DNA of 64,000 bases, taken from Pantoea ananatis LMG 2665 (GTDB lineage: Bacteria > Pseudomonadota > Gammaproteobacteria > Enterobacterales > Enterobacteriaceae). Below, in pieces: positions 17,120 to 24,854 of this stretch (within the stretch, counting starts at the first letter, position 1; every line of letters starts with the position of its first letter). The stretch covers positions 434,001 to 498,000 of the forward strand of contig NZ_JMJJ01000004.1 in the NCBI RefSeq assembly GCF_000710035.2. The letters run 5' to 3'. The translations under genes were made by a program, and so were the position numbers. The notes below the pieces were generated by a model. That model ran no database searches. It saw only the letters and a list, made by a program, of their open reading frames with translations, and had not been told where the DNA came from.

Positions 17120-17842
17120 TCAGGAAACGTGCTGTAAAAATTCGCGCAGACGTTCACTTGGCGGATGGCTGATCAGCGTATCAGGATCGCCGTCTTCAGC
17201 AATGCGACCTTTATCAATAAAGATCAGCCGCGATGCGACTTTCTGTGCAAAGCCGACTTCATGGGTGACGATGACCATCGTCATGCCTTCTTCAGCCAGA
17301 TCCTGCATCACCTTCAAGACTTCATGACGAAGCTCCGGGTCCAGCGCAGAGGTCGGCTCATCGAAAAGCATCATCTTGGGCTTAACCGCCAGCGCGCGGG
17401 CAATTGCGACACGCTGCTGCTGGCCGCCGGACAGCTCAGAGGGAAAGTGACCGGCGCGTTCGGCCAGGCCCACTTTAGCCAGCAGGCTTTGCGCCAGTTG
17501 ACGAGCCTCTTCTTTGCTGGCACCCCGTACCCGAATCGGACCAAAAGCCACGTTATCCAGGGCGCTCATCTGCGGGAAAAGGTGAAACTGCTGGAACACC
17601 ATGCCCGCTTCCTGACGAATCAGGCGATCGTCGACTTTCGGATCGTTAACTTTCAATCCATCGACAATCAGCTCACCGCTGGTGATCTCTTCCAGCTTGT
17701 TAATACAGCGCAGCAGTGTGGATTTACCGGAGCCGGATGGGCCAATAATTACCACCACTTCTCCCTGCTTAATTTTCAGGTCGATATTGTGTAGCACCTG
17801 GGTTTTGCCAAAATGCTTTGAGACGTCTTTAAATTCAATCAC
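17120..17842 (-). CDS. glnQ: Glutamine ABC transporter ATP-binding protein
   Basis: GlnQ powers high-affinity glutamine uptake. The 240-residue protein has Walker [11 protein letters not shown]-loop [10 protein letters not shown], signature [16 protein letters not shown], Walker [15 protein letters not shown] and the switch His in VIVTHEVGF. Its length equals that of E. coli GlnQ (240). It is the last gene of glnH-glnP-glnQ and overlaps glnP by 4 bp. Confidence 0.97.
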   Translation of the reverse strand: MIEFKDVSKHFGKTQVLHNIDLKIKQGEVVVIIGPSGSGKSTLLRCINKLEEITSGELIVDGLKVNDPKVDDRLIRQEAGMVFQQFHLFPQMSALDNVAFGPIRVRGASKEEARQLAQSLLAKVGLAERAGHFPSELSGGQQQRVAIARALAVKPKMMLFDEPTSALDPELRHEVLKVMQDLAEEGMTMVIVTHEVGFAQKVASRLIFIDKGRIAEDGDPDTLISHPPSERLREFLQHVS

Positions 17843-18498
17843 AGGATTTTCACCCTTTTCTCAATGCGGCGCAGCACAAAGCTCAACACCAACGTAATCA
17901 CAAGATAGATAATCGCTACCGCACTCCAGATTTCCAGCGCGCGAAAGTTACCGGCAATAATTTCCTGGCCCTGACGCGTCAGTTCGGCCACGCCAATCAC
18001 GATAAACAGAGAGGTATCTTTGATACTGACGATCCACTGGTTACCAAGCGGAGGGAGCATACGGCGCAGCGCTAACGGCATAATCACATAGCGCAGGGTT
18101 TCACGGCTCGACAGGCCCAGCGCCAGGCCGGCTTCGCGAAAACCTTTATTAATTGACAGCACGGCGCCGCGCGTGATTTCCGCAATATAAGCGCCCGAGT
18201 TGATCATGATGGTCACCACGGCAGCGGTGAAAGGATCGATACGTAAATCCGGGAAAGCCATTGGCAGGGCGAAATAGATAAACATGACCTGCACAACGAT
18301 AGGCGTGCCACGAATGATTTCAATAAAAACCAGGGCAATATGATTGCTTATCCAGCCGCCGTAAGCGCGCGCAAAACCCGCGACCAGCCCGATGATCAAA
18401 CCGCCCACCAGGCCGATAATGGAAATAATTAAGGTCATTTTTGCGCCTTCGAGCAGCGCGGGCATGGCTGGCCAAATGACGCTCCAGTCAAACTCCAT
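17839..18498 (-). CDS. glnP: Glutamine ABC transporter permease
   Basis: GlnP is the inner-membrane channel of the glutamine importer and works as a homodimer. The 219-residue protein starts [20 protein letters not shown], has about five membrane segments, and carries the ATPase-contact motif [32 protein letters not shown]. It is separated from glnH by a 76-bp gap with an intrinsic terminator-like hairpin, and overlaps glnQ by 4 bp. Confidence 0.97.
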   Translation of the reverse strand: MEFDWSVIWPAMPALLEGAKMTLIISIIGLVGGLIIGLVAGFARAYGGWISNHIALVFIEIIRGTPIVVQVMFIYFALPMAFPDLRIDPFTAAVVTIMINSGAYIAEITRGAVLSINKGFREAGLALGLSSRETLRYVIMPLALRRMLPPLGNQWIVSIKDTSLFIVIGVAELTRQGQEIIAGNFRALEIWSAVAIIYLVITLVLSFVLRRIEKRVKIL

Positions 18499-18523
18499 GG
18501 TGAAACTCCAGTTGTTGCGATGG

Positions 18524-18549
18524 AAAAAAGCAGGGAAATCTTCCCTGCT
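18524..18549 (-). terminator. Internal terminator/attenuator between glnH and glnP
   Basis: On the minus strand AGCAGGGAA and TTCCCTGCT form a 9-bp stem with a 3-nt loop followed by a run of T. It lies inside the operon, so it should end part of the transcripts after glnH. That would give more binding protein than membrane components. Confidence 0.75.
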
Positions 18550-18574
18550 GAAAAAAGTAAAACCGTTTCAGTTA

Positions 18575-19321
18575 TTATTTAGGATCGGTGCCGAACCATT
18601 TTTTGTAGAGCTGGTTATACGTACCGTTCTCTTTAAGCGTTTTCAGGGCGCCATTCACTTTTTCACGCAGGTCGTCACTGCCTTTCGGGAAGGCAATACC
18701 GTACTGTTGTGCTTCAATGGAATCACCGACTGCCTTGAAGCGGCCTTTGCCCGCAGTATTAATAAAGTAGAGGATGTTTGGCGTATCGTGCAGCACGGCG
18801 TCAGCACGGTTGGTGCCCAGTTCCATATAGGCGTTGTCGATGTTAGGGAACTGACGCAGATCTTTGGTTTTAATGTGGCTCTTGGCGTAATCCACCGAGC
18901 CGGTTCCGCTCTTCACCGCGACCACTTTGCCGTTAAGGTCATTGATGCTTTTGATGTCGTTTTCGTTATTACGCACCATCACCAGCAGACCACTTTTGTA
19001 ATAGCCATCAGAAAATTCGATCGCTTTTTTACGTTCATCCGTAATGGTGATACCGGCTAAGGCCAGGTCAACGTTGCGCGTTTGCAGTGCAGGGATGATG
19101 CCACTGAAATCCATTGGCTTCAGGGTGTAATCCAGTTTTAATTCTTTGGCGATGGCGTCCCACAAATCCACATCAAACCCAACGTACTTATCACCCTGTT
19201 TAAATTCAAACGGGACAAAGGCGGTATCAGTGGCGACAATCAGTTTCTTTTCGGCTGCGGTAGCGGAGAGAGAGAAGGCCAGCGCCAGGGCGGCCACAGA
19301 GACGTTAAACAGCGATTTCAT
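18575..19321 (-). CDS. glnH: Glutamine-binding periplasmic protein
   Basis: GlnH captures glutamine in the periplasm and delivers it to GlnPQ. The 248-residue protein has a signal peptide ([25 protein letters not shown]) and the binding protein motifs [34 protein letters not shown] and [39 protein letters not shown]. The length equals that of E. coli GlnH. It leads the glnHPQ operon, read from the sigma-54 promoter at 19387-19402. Confidence 0.97.
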   Translation of the reverse strand: MKSLFNVSVAALALAFSLSATAAEKKLIVATDTAFVPFEFKQGDKYVGFDVDLWDAIAKELKLDYTLKPMDFSGIIPALQTRNVDLALAGITITDERKKAIEFSDGYYKSGLLVMVRNNENDIKSINDLNGKVVAVKSGTGSVDYAKSHIKTKDLRQFPNIDNAYMELGTNRADAVLHDTPNILYFINTAGKGRFKAVGDSIEAQQYGIAFPKGSDDLREKVNGALKTLKENGTYNQLYKKWFGTDPK

Positions 19322-19386
19322 TATTTTTCCTTTTTACGACCGGGCTCAAAGCCAGGTTTGCGAGCTATCGTTTGCGGGCTATCATA

Positions 19387-19402
19387 TGAAAAAATTATGC
19401 CA
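19387..19402 (-). promoter_or_regulatory. Sigma-54 promoter of glnHPQ
   Basis: On the minus strand TGGCATA-ATTT-TTTCA has the invariant GG at -24 and one mismatch in the -12 element (TC for GC). The spacing between the two elements is correct. E. coli glnH also has a sigma-54 promoter activated by NtrC. The predicted start is near 19376. Confidence 0.72.
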
Positions 19403-19474
19403 ACTTTGCAAAAACCGCAGAATTCACCGCCTGTGACACAATCGCTGACACGATTCTGCACAGGTCAAACGGTG

Positions 19475-19491
19475 TGCACTGTTTTGGTGCT
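19475..19491. promoter_or_regulatory. NtrC site 1 of glnHPQ
   Basis: TGCACTGTTTTGGTGCT is an almost perfect NtrC 17-mer (arms TGCACT and TGGTGC). Its centre is about 108 bp upstream of the predicted start, a classical enhancer position. Confidence 0.85.
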
Positions 19492-19505
19492 CTGTGTTGG
19501 TGCGG

Positions 19506-19522
19506 TGTGCTGCGGTGGTGCA
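19506..19522. promoter_or_regulatory. NtrC site 2 of glnHPQ
   Basis: The right arm TGGTGCA is perfect and the left arm is degenerate. The centre is 31 bp from site 1, about -139 from the start, as in the paired NtrC enhancers of glnA. Confidence 0.65.
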
Positions 19523-19608
19523 GAGGTAGTGTGCATCAGACGGGAAAAACAGGAAGGGCAGGAAGTAAGAACTGTTAACAAAGTCATAAAATTATAATTA
19601 CACAGACG

Positions 19609-19632
19609 TAAAAAAGGCGGGTTTCCCCGCCT
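19609..19632 (-). terminator. Rho-independent terminator of dps
   Basis: On the minus strand AGGCGGG and CCCGCCT form a 7-bp stem with a GAAA tetraloop followed by TTTTTT, 22 bp after the dps stop. Confidence 0.88.
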
Positions 19633-19654
19633 GTTGACACCTCAGTGTCTGGCA

Positions 19655-20158
19655 TTATTCGATATTGGATTCGATAAACCACAGGAATTTATCAAGGTCA
19701 CGCGAGGCGGCAGTGAAAATATCTGCAGTATCTTCGTCTTTAACTTCCGAAATCGCTTTACGCGTATCGTTAGCGACAATGCCGTAACGATCGGCCAGCG
19801 CTTTCAGATGATCTTGTACGCTGTGAATATTTAACGGATAGCTTTTCAGCGGAGTCTTGTCGTTCACAACTTGGGTGGTACCCAGTGCCACACCGCCCAA
19901 CTGCACAACACGTTCTGCGATAGTATCCTGGTGATCGGTAATCGCGGTGCGGAAGCCATCCAGCATCTCATGCACGCCGATGAAGTTTGCACCACGCATG
20001 TTCCAGTGGGCTTGCTTGGTGATCAACGACAGATCAATGAACTCCACTACCAGGCGGTTGAGCACCTCAATGGTGGCTCTCTTTTCGTCATCTGCCACAT
20101 CATTACGGGTGTAAAGTAGATCAGAAGATTTTGTTTTAACCAGTTTAGCGGTACTCAT
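19655..20158 (-). CDS. dps: DNA protection during starvation protein (ferritin-like)
   Basis: Dps forms a dodecamer that binds DNA non-specifically, oxidises and stores iron with hydrogen peroxide, and protects the chromosome in stationary phase. The 167-residue protein starts [21 protein letters not shown], with the Lys-rich N-terminal tail used for DNA binding. It has the ferroxidase-site residues in [18 protein letters not shown] and [15 protein letters not shown]. The length equals that of E. coli Dps. The start is fixed by GAGG nine bases upstream. It is monocistronic. Confidence 0.98.
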   Translation of the reverse strand: MSTAKLVKTKSSDLLYTRNDVADDEKRATIEVLNRLVVEFIDLSLITKQAHWNMRGANFIGVHEMLDGFRTAITDHQDTIAERVVQLGGVALGTTQVVNDKTPLKSYPLNIHSVQDHLKALADRYGIVANDTRKAISEVKDEDTADIFTAASRDLDKFLWFIESNIE

Positions 20159-20480
20159 TGTTTCAGTCCTCTCATTCAATGGTTGTCCTAATCAAGTACG
20201 AAACTTAGTATAGCAGCGATTCCGGGATTTGCAGGATTGGCCTTATCAATGGCTGAAATAGCATCTGCCTTAGCTCTAACGACGTAAATACCAAAAGAGT
20301 TAATAATATGTTAAATTTAACAGCGCTTCAAAGGTAATAAAAATCAGTTGGTTAGGTGTACCTTTTGGAAAGGTATTCTGTGTGTTTCAAAATATTAATT
20401 TTCAATGACATTTCTAATGAAATAATTATCAAGATGATTTTTATTGTTATTTAGCCTGTTTTTCAACAGGCTAAAGCGGA
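20159..20480. other. dps upstream region
   Basis: The 322-bp AT-rich gap between dps and rhtA (both minus) holds the dps promoter region, which I cannot place precisely. An 11-bp inverted repeat TTTAGCCTGTT/AACAGGCTAAA at 20450-20475 lies right after the rhtA stop. It lacks a clear downstream T-run, so it is only a possible rhtA terminator. Confidence 0.5.
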
Positions 20481-21392
20481 TTATTTTTTTGCGTTGTCGG
20501 TCAATTCAACTTCATTTAACTGACTCTTTCTTGGACGCATCGTCAGGGTGGCGCCTGCGGAAGCCAGAATGATGGCCAGCAACGCCAGACATTGCTTACC
20601 CGAAAGGCTTTCATGCAGATACATCATCCCCGACAGAGCTGCCACTGCAGGCTCAAGGCTCATCAATGTGCCAAAGATGCGCGCCGGCAAGCGCGTTAAT
20701 GCCACCATTTCCAGCGAGTAGGGCAGTGCTGTAGAAAGAAACGCCACCAGAATCGCGACGGGAACCACGCTCCACTGCCAGATGCCACTGGCGGCAAACG
20801 TCAGACCCACGGGAACAAAAACCAGCGAGGCAATAAGCGATCCGATGGCCACGGTCGCAGCACCATGTTCTGCCCCTGCGCGCTGGCCCGATAAGATATA
20901 TATCGCCCAACAGGCGCCGGCACCCAGCGCGAACAGCGCGCCGACCGGATCCACCGAGGCAATGCCGGTGCTAAACGGCAGCAGGAACCACAGCCCTGCC
21001 ACGGCAAGCAGGACCCAGACAAAGTCCAGCGCGCGGCGCGAACCGAGCAGCGCCAGCGTCAGTGGACCGACAAACTCCAGGCCCACCGCAATGCCTAAGG
21101 GCACGGTACGGATGGAGAGGTAGAACAAGAAGTTCATCGCGCCCAGTGACAAACCATAAATCAGCAGTGGCGTACGTTGTTCCCGGCTAAAACGCAGTCG
21201 CCAGGGTTTGAAAATAATGCACAGGATCAGGGTGCCAAATCCCAGACGCAGCGCAGTAATGCCGGTTGCGCCCACGGTGGGAAACAGGGTTTTCGCCAGC
21301 GAGGCACCGCCCTGAAGTGACAACATTGAGACAAGCAGAACAATAACGGGAATAAAAACGGGTGTAATGGACTTTAATGAGGTGGCTGACAT
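20481..21392 (-). CDS. rhtA: Threonine/homoserine exporter (DMT family)
   Basis: RhtA exports threonine, homoserine and related amino acids across the inner membrane. The protein (303 residues from the chosen start) has ten predicted hydrophobic segments in two EamA repeats. It carries RhtA-specific stretches such as LSLQGGASLAKTLFP, FKPWRLRFSREQR, ACWAIYILSGQRAGAEHG and LSTALPYSLEMVALTRLPARIFGTLMSLEPA. The open frame extends 20 codons upstream; MSATSLKS is preferred because it matches the family N-terminus, although its ribosome binding site is not strong. The neighbours dps and ompX are as in E. coli. Confidence 0.94.
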   Translation of the reverse strand: MSATSLKSITPVFIPVIVLLVSMLSLQGGASLAKTLFPTVGATGITALRLGFGTLILCIIFKPWRLRFSREQRTPLLIYGLSLGAMNFLFYLSIRTVPLGIAVGLEFVGPLTLALLGSRRALDFVWVLLAVAGLWFLLPFSTGIASVDPVGALFALGAGACWAIYILSGQRAGAEHGAATVAIGSLIASLVFVPVGLTFAASGIWQWSVVPVAILVAFLSTALPYSLEMVALTRLPARIFGTLMSLEPAVAALSGMMYLHESLSGKQCLALLAIILASAGATLTMRPRKSQLNEVELTDNAKK

Positions 21393-21758
21393 CCTGTAGG
21401 CACTTCCCAAACATGAGCTAAAGATGACCAGTGTAATGGAAGTGGCGGTCAAAAAGAGGACGTAAACCGATTTTAATTTTGTCTGTTTGCCTGGATTTTA
21501 GGCACATTTGCGGCTGCAAAAGTAAATTAATGTCAGGATTTTTTAGGAATTAACTTAAAGCATGAAAATTTATTAAGCAGGTTTGTTGCAATCATATGAC
21601 GTATTTTATAAGAAAAAAGAATGACATACGAAACTTCATTAACTTCCTGTTACACCAAACTATGTGTTAGACAACAAAATGCGGGCAGAGTTTCTCGCTA
21701 ATTTTTGTTATATTTTTAGCGTTGTCAGGAGAGAAGTACTTTCACATTTGAGGTGGTT
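21393..21758. other. rhtA-ompX divergent region
   Basis: The 366-bp region is AT-rich and has no gene. It contains the divergent promoters of rhtA and ompX. The last 40 bases form an ompX leader with GAGGTGG just before the ATG; ompX leaders are known sRNA targets in enterobacteria, but no sRNA gene is visible here. Confidence 0.55.
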
Positions 21759-22271
21759 ATGAAAAAAATTGCATGTCTTTCAGCATTAGCCTGTGTGTTA
21801 GCAGTAGCGACAGGTTCCGCCATGGCACAAAGCACTGTAACCGGTGGCTACGCACAGAGCGACTACCAGGGCGTTGCTAACAAAGCAAACGGCTTCAACC
21901 TGAAATATCGTTATGAAGACGGTTCTAACCCACTGGGTTGGATCGGCTCATTCACCTACACCGAGAAAGATCGTACCGAAGATGGCATTTACAATAAAGG
22001 CCAGTACTACGGCATCACCGGTGGTCCAGCATTCCGTCTGAATGACTGGGCAAGCATCTATGGTGTAGTCGGTGTTGGCTACGGTAAATACCAGCAGAAC
22101 GACACTGTTTCACGCGGCAAAACTGATACCAGCGATTACGGTTTCTCTTACGGCGCAGGTATGCAGTTCAACCCAATGGAAAACGTTGCACTGGACGTGG
22201 GCTATGAGCAGAGCCGCATCCGTAGCGTTGACGTTGGCACCTGGATTGCTGGCGTAGGTTACAGCTTCTAA
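21759..22271 (+). CDS. ompX: Outer membrane protein X
   Basis: OmpX is a small eight-stranded outer membrane beta-barrel linked to adhesion and envelope homeostasis. The 170-residue precursor has a signal peptide MKKIACLSALACVLAVATGSAMA and barrel strands with alternating aromatic residues (GFNLKYRYEDG, IGSFTYTEK, DYGFSYGAGMQFNPMENVALDVGYEQSRI). It ends in the C-terminal aromatic signature VGYSF used by BamA. The ATG at 21759 follows GAGGTGGTT; a GTG two codons earlier lies within that ribosome binding site. Confidence 0.98.
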   Translation: MKKIACLSALACVLAVATGSAMAQSTVTGGYAQSDYQGVANKANGFNLKYRYEDGSNPLGWIGSFTYTEKDRTEDGIYNKGQYYGITGGPAFRLNDWASIYGVVGVGYGKYQQNDTVSRGKTDTSDYGFSYGAGMQFNPMENVALDVGYEQSRIRSVDVGTWIAGVGYSF

Positions 22272-22290
22272 GTGATCTTAGTCGAGTTTA

Positions 22291-22320
22291 AAAAAACGGC
22301 CCTGTTAAGGGCCGTTTTTA
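22291..22320 (+). terminator. Rho-independent terminator of ompX
   Basis: CGGCCCT and AGGGCCG form the stem, extended by flanking A and T runs (AAAAAA before, TTTTT after). It lies about 20 bp after the ompX stop and could work in both directions. Confidence 0.9.
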
Positions 22321-22671
22321 TTGGTGACAAAAAAACAGCCCGCCAGAGAGCGTCAGCCTGGCCTTCACGCCTTCCCAATATCGTCCATTACCCTGACTCC
22401 CTGCCGGATGCGGCGCCGCAGCCTGTCTCCCTCTGAGCTTACCGGCTTGCTCGTGCTGAAAACGACGGCTGCACAATGAGAAAAGCGATCCGCCAGGCGA
22501 TGCCGGAGACAGCCACGTGGTCGTGGGTTGCAAAATAAACGTGGGATTGCCACAGACAGGGTGATGCAAAAGTAAGAAGCGCTGGACGTGCAAACGGGCG
22601 ACAGCAAAAGGCAAAACGTGCGCGAATGGCACAGCCAGACAGCGAAAAAGAAGGCCGTGCAGCCTGAAGAT

Positions 22672-22694
22672 GGCACCTTCAGGCTTGCAGCCAG
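22672..22694 (-). repeat. Inverted repeat downstream of mntS
   Basis: GCCTGAAG and CTTCAGGC form a perfect 8-bp stem with a 7-nt loop, 17 bp after the mntS stop on the minus strand. The only T-run (CTTCTTTTTC) comes about ten bases later, so terminator function is possible but not clear. Confidence 0.5.
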
Positions 22695-22710
22695 AAGGCG
22701 GTATCAACGA

Positions 22711-22899
22711 TTAGCCGCGCCAGATCAGTTTCTGGCAGTGGCGTTCTTCAGGTTCGTGACCCAGGAGTTTGTTGATCAACATCAGGCGCAGCGTAAAAGG
22801 GGAACGCGTCAGCAGGCACCACCAGGATTTCATACCTGATGTAGATTTTTCTGCCTGAAAGCATTTGCCGCAGTCGATGCAGCTTTTCAGGGTGCTCAT
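22711..22899 (-). CDS. mntS: MntS-like small manganese-homeostasis protein, N-terminally extended
   Basis: E. coli MntS is a 42-residue protein, repressed by MntR, that raises intracellular manganese by interfering with the MntP exporter. This 62-residue frame lies at the expected place, divergent from mntR, and contains WWCLLTRSPFTLRLMLINKLLG. That segment aligns with the MntS core RCMRVFSHSPFKVRLMLLSMLCD. The start at 22899 has a near-ideal Shine-Dalgarno sequence GGGAGGTGAT. About 22 residues precede the MntS-equivalent part and include Cys7, Cys10 and Cys13 (CIDCGKC), a possible metal site not found in E. coli MntS. An internal ATG at 22833 would give a 40-residue form but has a weaker ribosome binding site. 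An MntR-type palindrome lies upstream. Confidence 0.75.
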   Translation of the reverse strand: MSTLKSCIDCGKCFQAEKSTSGMKSWWCLLTRSPFTLRLMLINKLLGHEPEERHCQKLIWRG

Positions 22900-22985
22900 A
22901 ACATCACCTCCCAATTAATTTAACGCAACGGTAAGCAGACTGGCCTAATCGTGCTTTAATGCACCACTCTGTTTACATTATCAAC

Positions 22986-23005
22986 AAATATAGCATTGGC
23001 TATAT
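22986..23005. promoter_or_regulatory. MntR box between mntS and mntR
   Basis: ATATAGC-ATTG-GCTATAT is a perfect 7-bp inverted repeat with a 4-nt spacer, matching the MntR operator type of mntH and mntS (AAACATAGC...GCTATGTTT). A TATAAT-like GATAAT (minus strand, 22977-22982) lies beside it on the mntS side, so a repressor here would cover the mntS promoter. Confidence 0.78.
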
Positions 23006-23008
23006 CGT

Positions 23009-23022
23009 TTAGCCAAGGCTAA
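23009..23022. promoter_or_regulatory. Second palindrome next to the MntR box
   Basis: TTAGCC-AA-GGCTAA is a perfect 6-bp inverted repeat just after the MntR box. It may be a second, lower-affinity MntR site or another operator; its spacer differs from the main box. Confidence 0.45.
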
Positions 23023-23119
23023 CGACGAAAAATTTGAGCTTATTTGCGCCTGGTTTACAATGAGCGCAGCTAAATCCATACGGCAGGGCTGGTGTGGAAA
23101 AAAATAAAGAGGAAGCTGA

Positions 23120-23578
23120 ATGAGTCGTCGTGCCAAAAGCGTGGTTTCTGCCCCGCAAGGACCACTAAAAGATATTGAAGAGCATGTCGAAGGGTTTCGG
23201 CAGGTGCGCGAGGCGCATCGCCGTGAGCTGATTGATGATTATGTTGAGCTAATCTCTGATTTAATTGGTGAATTTGGTGAAGCACGTCAGGTCGATATGG
23301 CGGCGCGCCTGGGGGTTTCGCAACCCACCGTCGCAAAAATGTTAAAGCGATTAGGTACCGCCGGGCTGGTAGAGCAGGTCCCTTATCGTGGTGTCTTTTT
23401 GACACGTGAAGGCGAAAAGCTGGCTGAAGAGAGCCGCGCCCGCCATCATATTGTTGAAACCTTTCTGTTAGCGCTTGGCATCAGTCCGGAGACGGCACGG
23501 CGCGATTCAGAAGGCATTGAACATCACGTGAGTGATGAAACCCTGGCTGTATTCCAGAAATTTTACGAAAACAATTAA
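23120..23578 (+). CDS. mntR: Manganese-responsive transcriptional regulator
   Basis: MntR is a DtxR-family dimer that binds Mn2+ and represses uptake genes. The 152-residue protein has a short N-terminal extension, the winged helix ([41 protein letters not shown], about residues 55-95) and a dimerisation/metal domain with [32 protein letters not shown]. The paired His, Glu and Asp there are the metal ligands. The start follows GAGGAAGCTGA. It is divergent from mntS and 24 bp before ybiR, as in E. coli. Confidence 0.96.
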   Translation: MSRRAKSVVSAPQGPLKDIEEHVEGFRQVREAHRRELIDDYVELISDLIGEFGEARQVDMAARLGVSQPTVAKMLKRLGTAGLVEQVPYRGVFLTREGEKLAEESRARHHIVETFLLALGISPETARRDSEGIEHHVSDETLAVFQKFYENN

Positions 23579-23602
23579 CCCTCAGGTAAGGCGCCGGACA
23601 TC

Positions 23603-24712
23603 ATGCCCATCGTGCTTCGCTCATTTTTGCATGACCATATATTGCACTTGTTAGTCGTTGTTGGGGTTGTTCTGCTGTTTCTTGCTGACTATCGCTGGCC
23701 GGATCTTCCCGCCGCGGTGGACTGGCATACCATCATTACCCTGAGTGGATTACTTATCCTCACAAAAGGGTTAGAAACCAGCGGGTATTTTGATGTTCTC
23801 GGGGCCAGGTTAATTGCGCGCTTCAAACACGAACGCACGCTGGCACTCTTTATGGTGCTGGCGGCGGCGCTGCTGTCGACCTTCTTAACCAACGATGTGG
23901 CGCTGTTTATTTTGGTGCCGCTGACGCTGACGTTACGCAAATTTTCGCATTTACCTATCTCGCGCCTGATTATCTTTGAAGCGCTGGCGGTCAATGCCGG
24001 TTCGCTACTCACCCCGGTGGGCAATCCACAAAATATTTTGCTCTGGAGCCACGGCTCTTTGAGCGTGGGCGGTTTTATCTTGCAAATGACGCCGCTGGCC
24101 GCCTGGCTGCTGTTGAGCCTGATGGTGGTGACCTGGTTCAGCTTTGCCAAACGCACGATTGACAAGCACGAGACCAGCGAAGAGCACAGCTGGCAGAAAC
24201 CCCTTTTTGCCGTCAGTGTCGTGCTGTATCTGCTTTTTATTGCCGCGCTGGAATGGCATGTGACCGGTTGGGCCCTGTTGCTGATTATGGTGTGTTTCCT
24301 GATTATGGCGCGTCAGGTCTTGCTCAATATCGACTGGAGCCTGCTGGTGGTCTTCATCGTGATGTTCCTGGATGTCTTCTTGCTGACGCGTTTACCGGTC
24401 GTTCAGGCGCATTTCGATGCCATTACGCATCTGGGCAAAGGCGAGCTTTATCTGCTGGCCATCGGTCTGTCCCAGGTCATCAGTAATGTGCCGGCCACCA
24501 TCCTGCTACTGCAAAAAGTGCAGCCGACAGAAGTGCTTGCCTGGGCGGTCAATATTGGTGGCTTTGGTTTGCTTCCCGGTTCGCTCGCTAACCTTATTGC
24601 GCTACGAATGGCCAAAGATCGCGCCATCTGGTGGCGTTTTCATCTCTTCTCCGTGCCCTTACTCGCCTGGTCAATGCTCACGGGGTGGCTGTTGCTGAAA
24701 CTGGTCGCCTGA
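23603..24712 (+). CDS. ybiR: YbiR family membrane transporter (anion permease-like)
   Basis: The 369-residue protein is an inner-membrane protein with about ten hydrophobic segments of the arsenite/anion permease superfamily. Recognisable parts are TLSGLLILTKGLETSGYFD, the Asn-Asp of FLTNDVALFILVPL and a second re-entrant-type segment NVPATILLL. The substrate is unknown. Proximity to mntR is conserved in enterobacteria and may mean co-transcription (24-bp gap), but a role in manganese transport is not shown. Confidence 0.9.
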   Translation: MPIVLRSFLHDHILHLLVVVGVVLLFLADYRWPDLPAAVDWHTIITLSGLLILTKGLETSGYFDVLGARLIARFKHERTLALFMVLAAALLSTFLTNDVALFILVPLTLTLRKFSHLPISRLIIFEALAVNAGSLLTPVGNPQNILLWSHGSLSVGGFILQMTPLAAWLLLSLMVVTWFSFAKRTIDKHETSEEHSWQKPLFAVSVVLYLLFIAALEWHVTGWALLLIMVCFLIMARQVLLNIDWSLLVVFIVMFLDVFLLTRLPVVQAHFDAITHLGKGELYLLAIGLSQVISNVPATILLLQKVQPTEVLAWAVNIGGFGLLPGSLANLIALRMAKDRAIWWRFHLFSVPLLAWSMLTGWLLLKLVA

Positions 24713-24718
24713 CTCAGA

Positions 24719-24744
24719 CACATCCTGCCGCGGTGCAGGATGTG
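24719..24744 (+). terminator. Hairpin after mntR-ybiR
   Basis: CACATCCTGC and GCAGGATGTG form a 10-bp stem with a 6-nt loop seven bases after the ybiR stop, followed by CTGCCTTTCT. The stem is strong and the T-run weak. Confidence 0.65.
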
Positions 24745-24854
24745 CTGCCTTTCTCAAGTTACGTAAAGTTGTACTGGATTTTGTCAGTTTTCGATCTAAT
24801 GTTTAGTGGACTTTCTACGCCCAGGACAGAGGGCCTTAGCCAGCGACGGACACT

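Larger units (their letters stand above)
19322..19654. other. glnH-dps intergenic region
   Basis: The 333-bp region contains no gene. It carries the glnH sigma-54 promoter, two NtrC sites, and at its far end the terminator of dps, which is transcribed toward it from the other side. Confidence 0.75.
22272..22710. other. ompX-mntS intergenic region without a recognised gene
   Basis: The 439-bp region contains the ompX terminator and an inverted repeat after mntS. Open frames here (up to 129 codons on the minus strand) are proline- and cysteine-rich, resemble nothing known and lack good starts, so I did not call a gene. In E. coli opgE occupies this position. Confidence 0.5.

Noticed and set aside
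22318..22707. 129-codon frame downstream of ompX on the minus strand
   Set aside because: Cys/Pro/Arg-rich low-quality composition, no start signal, and it contains the inverted repeat after mntS; looks non-coding.
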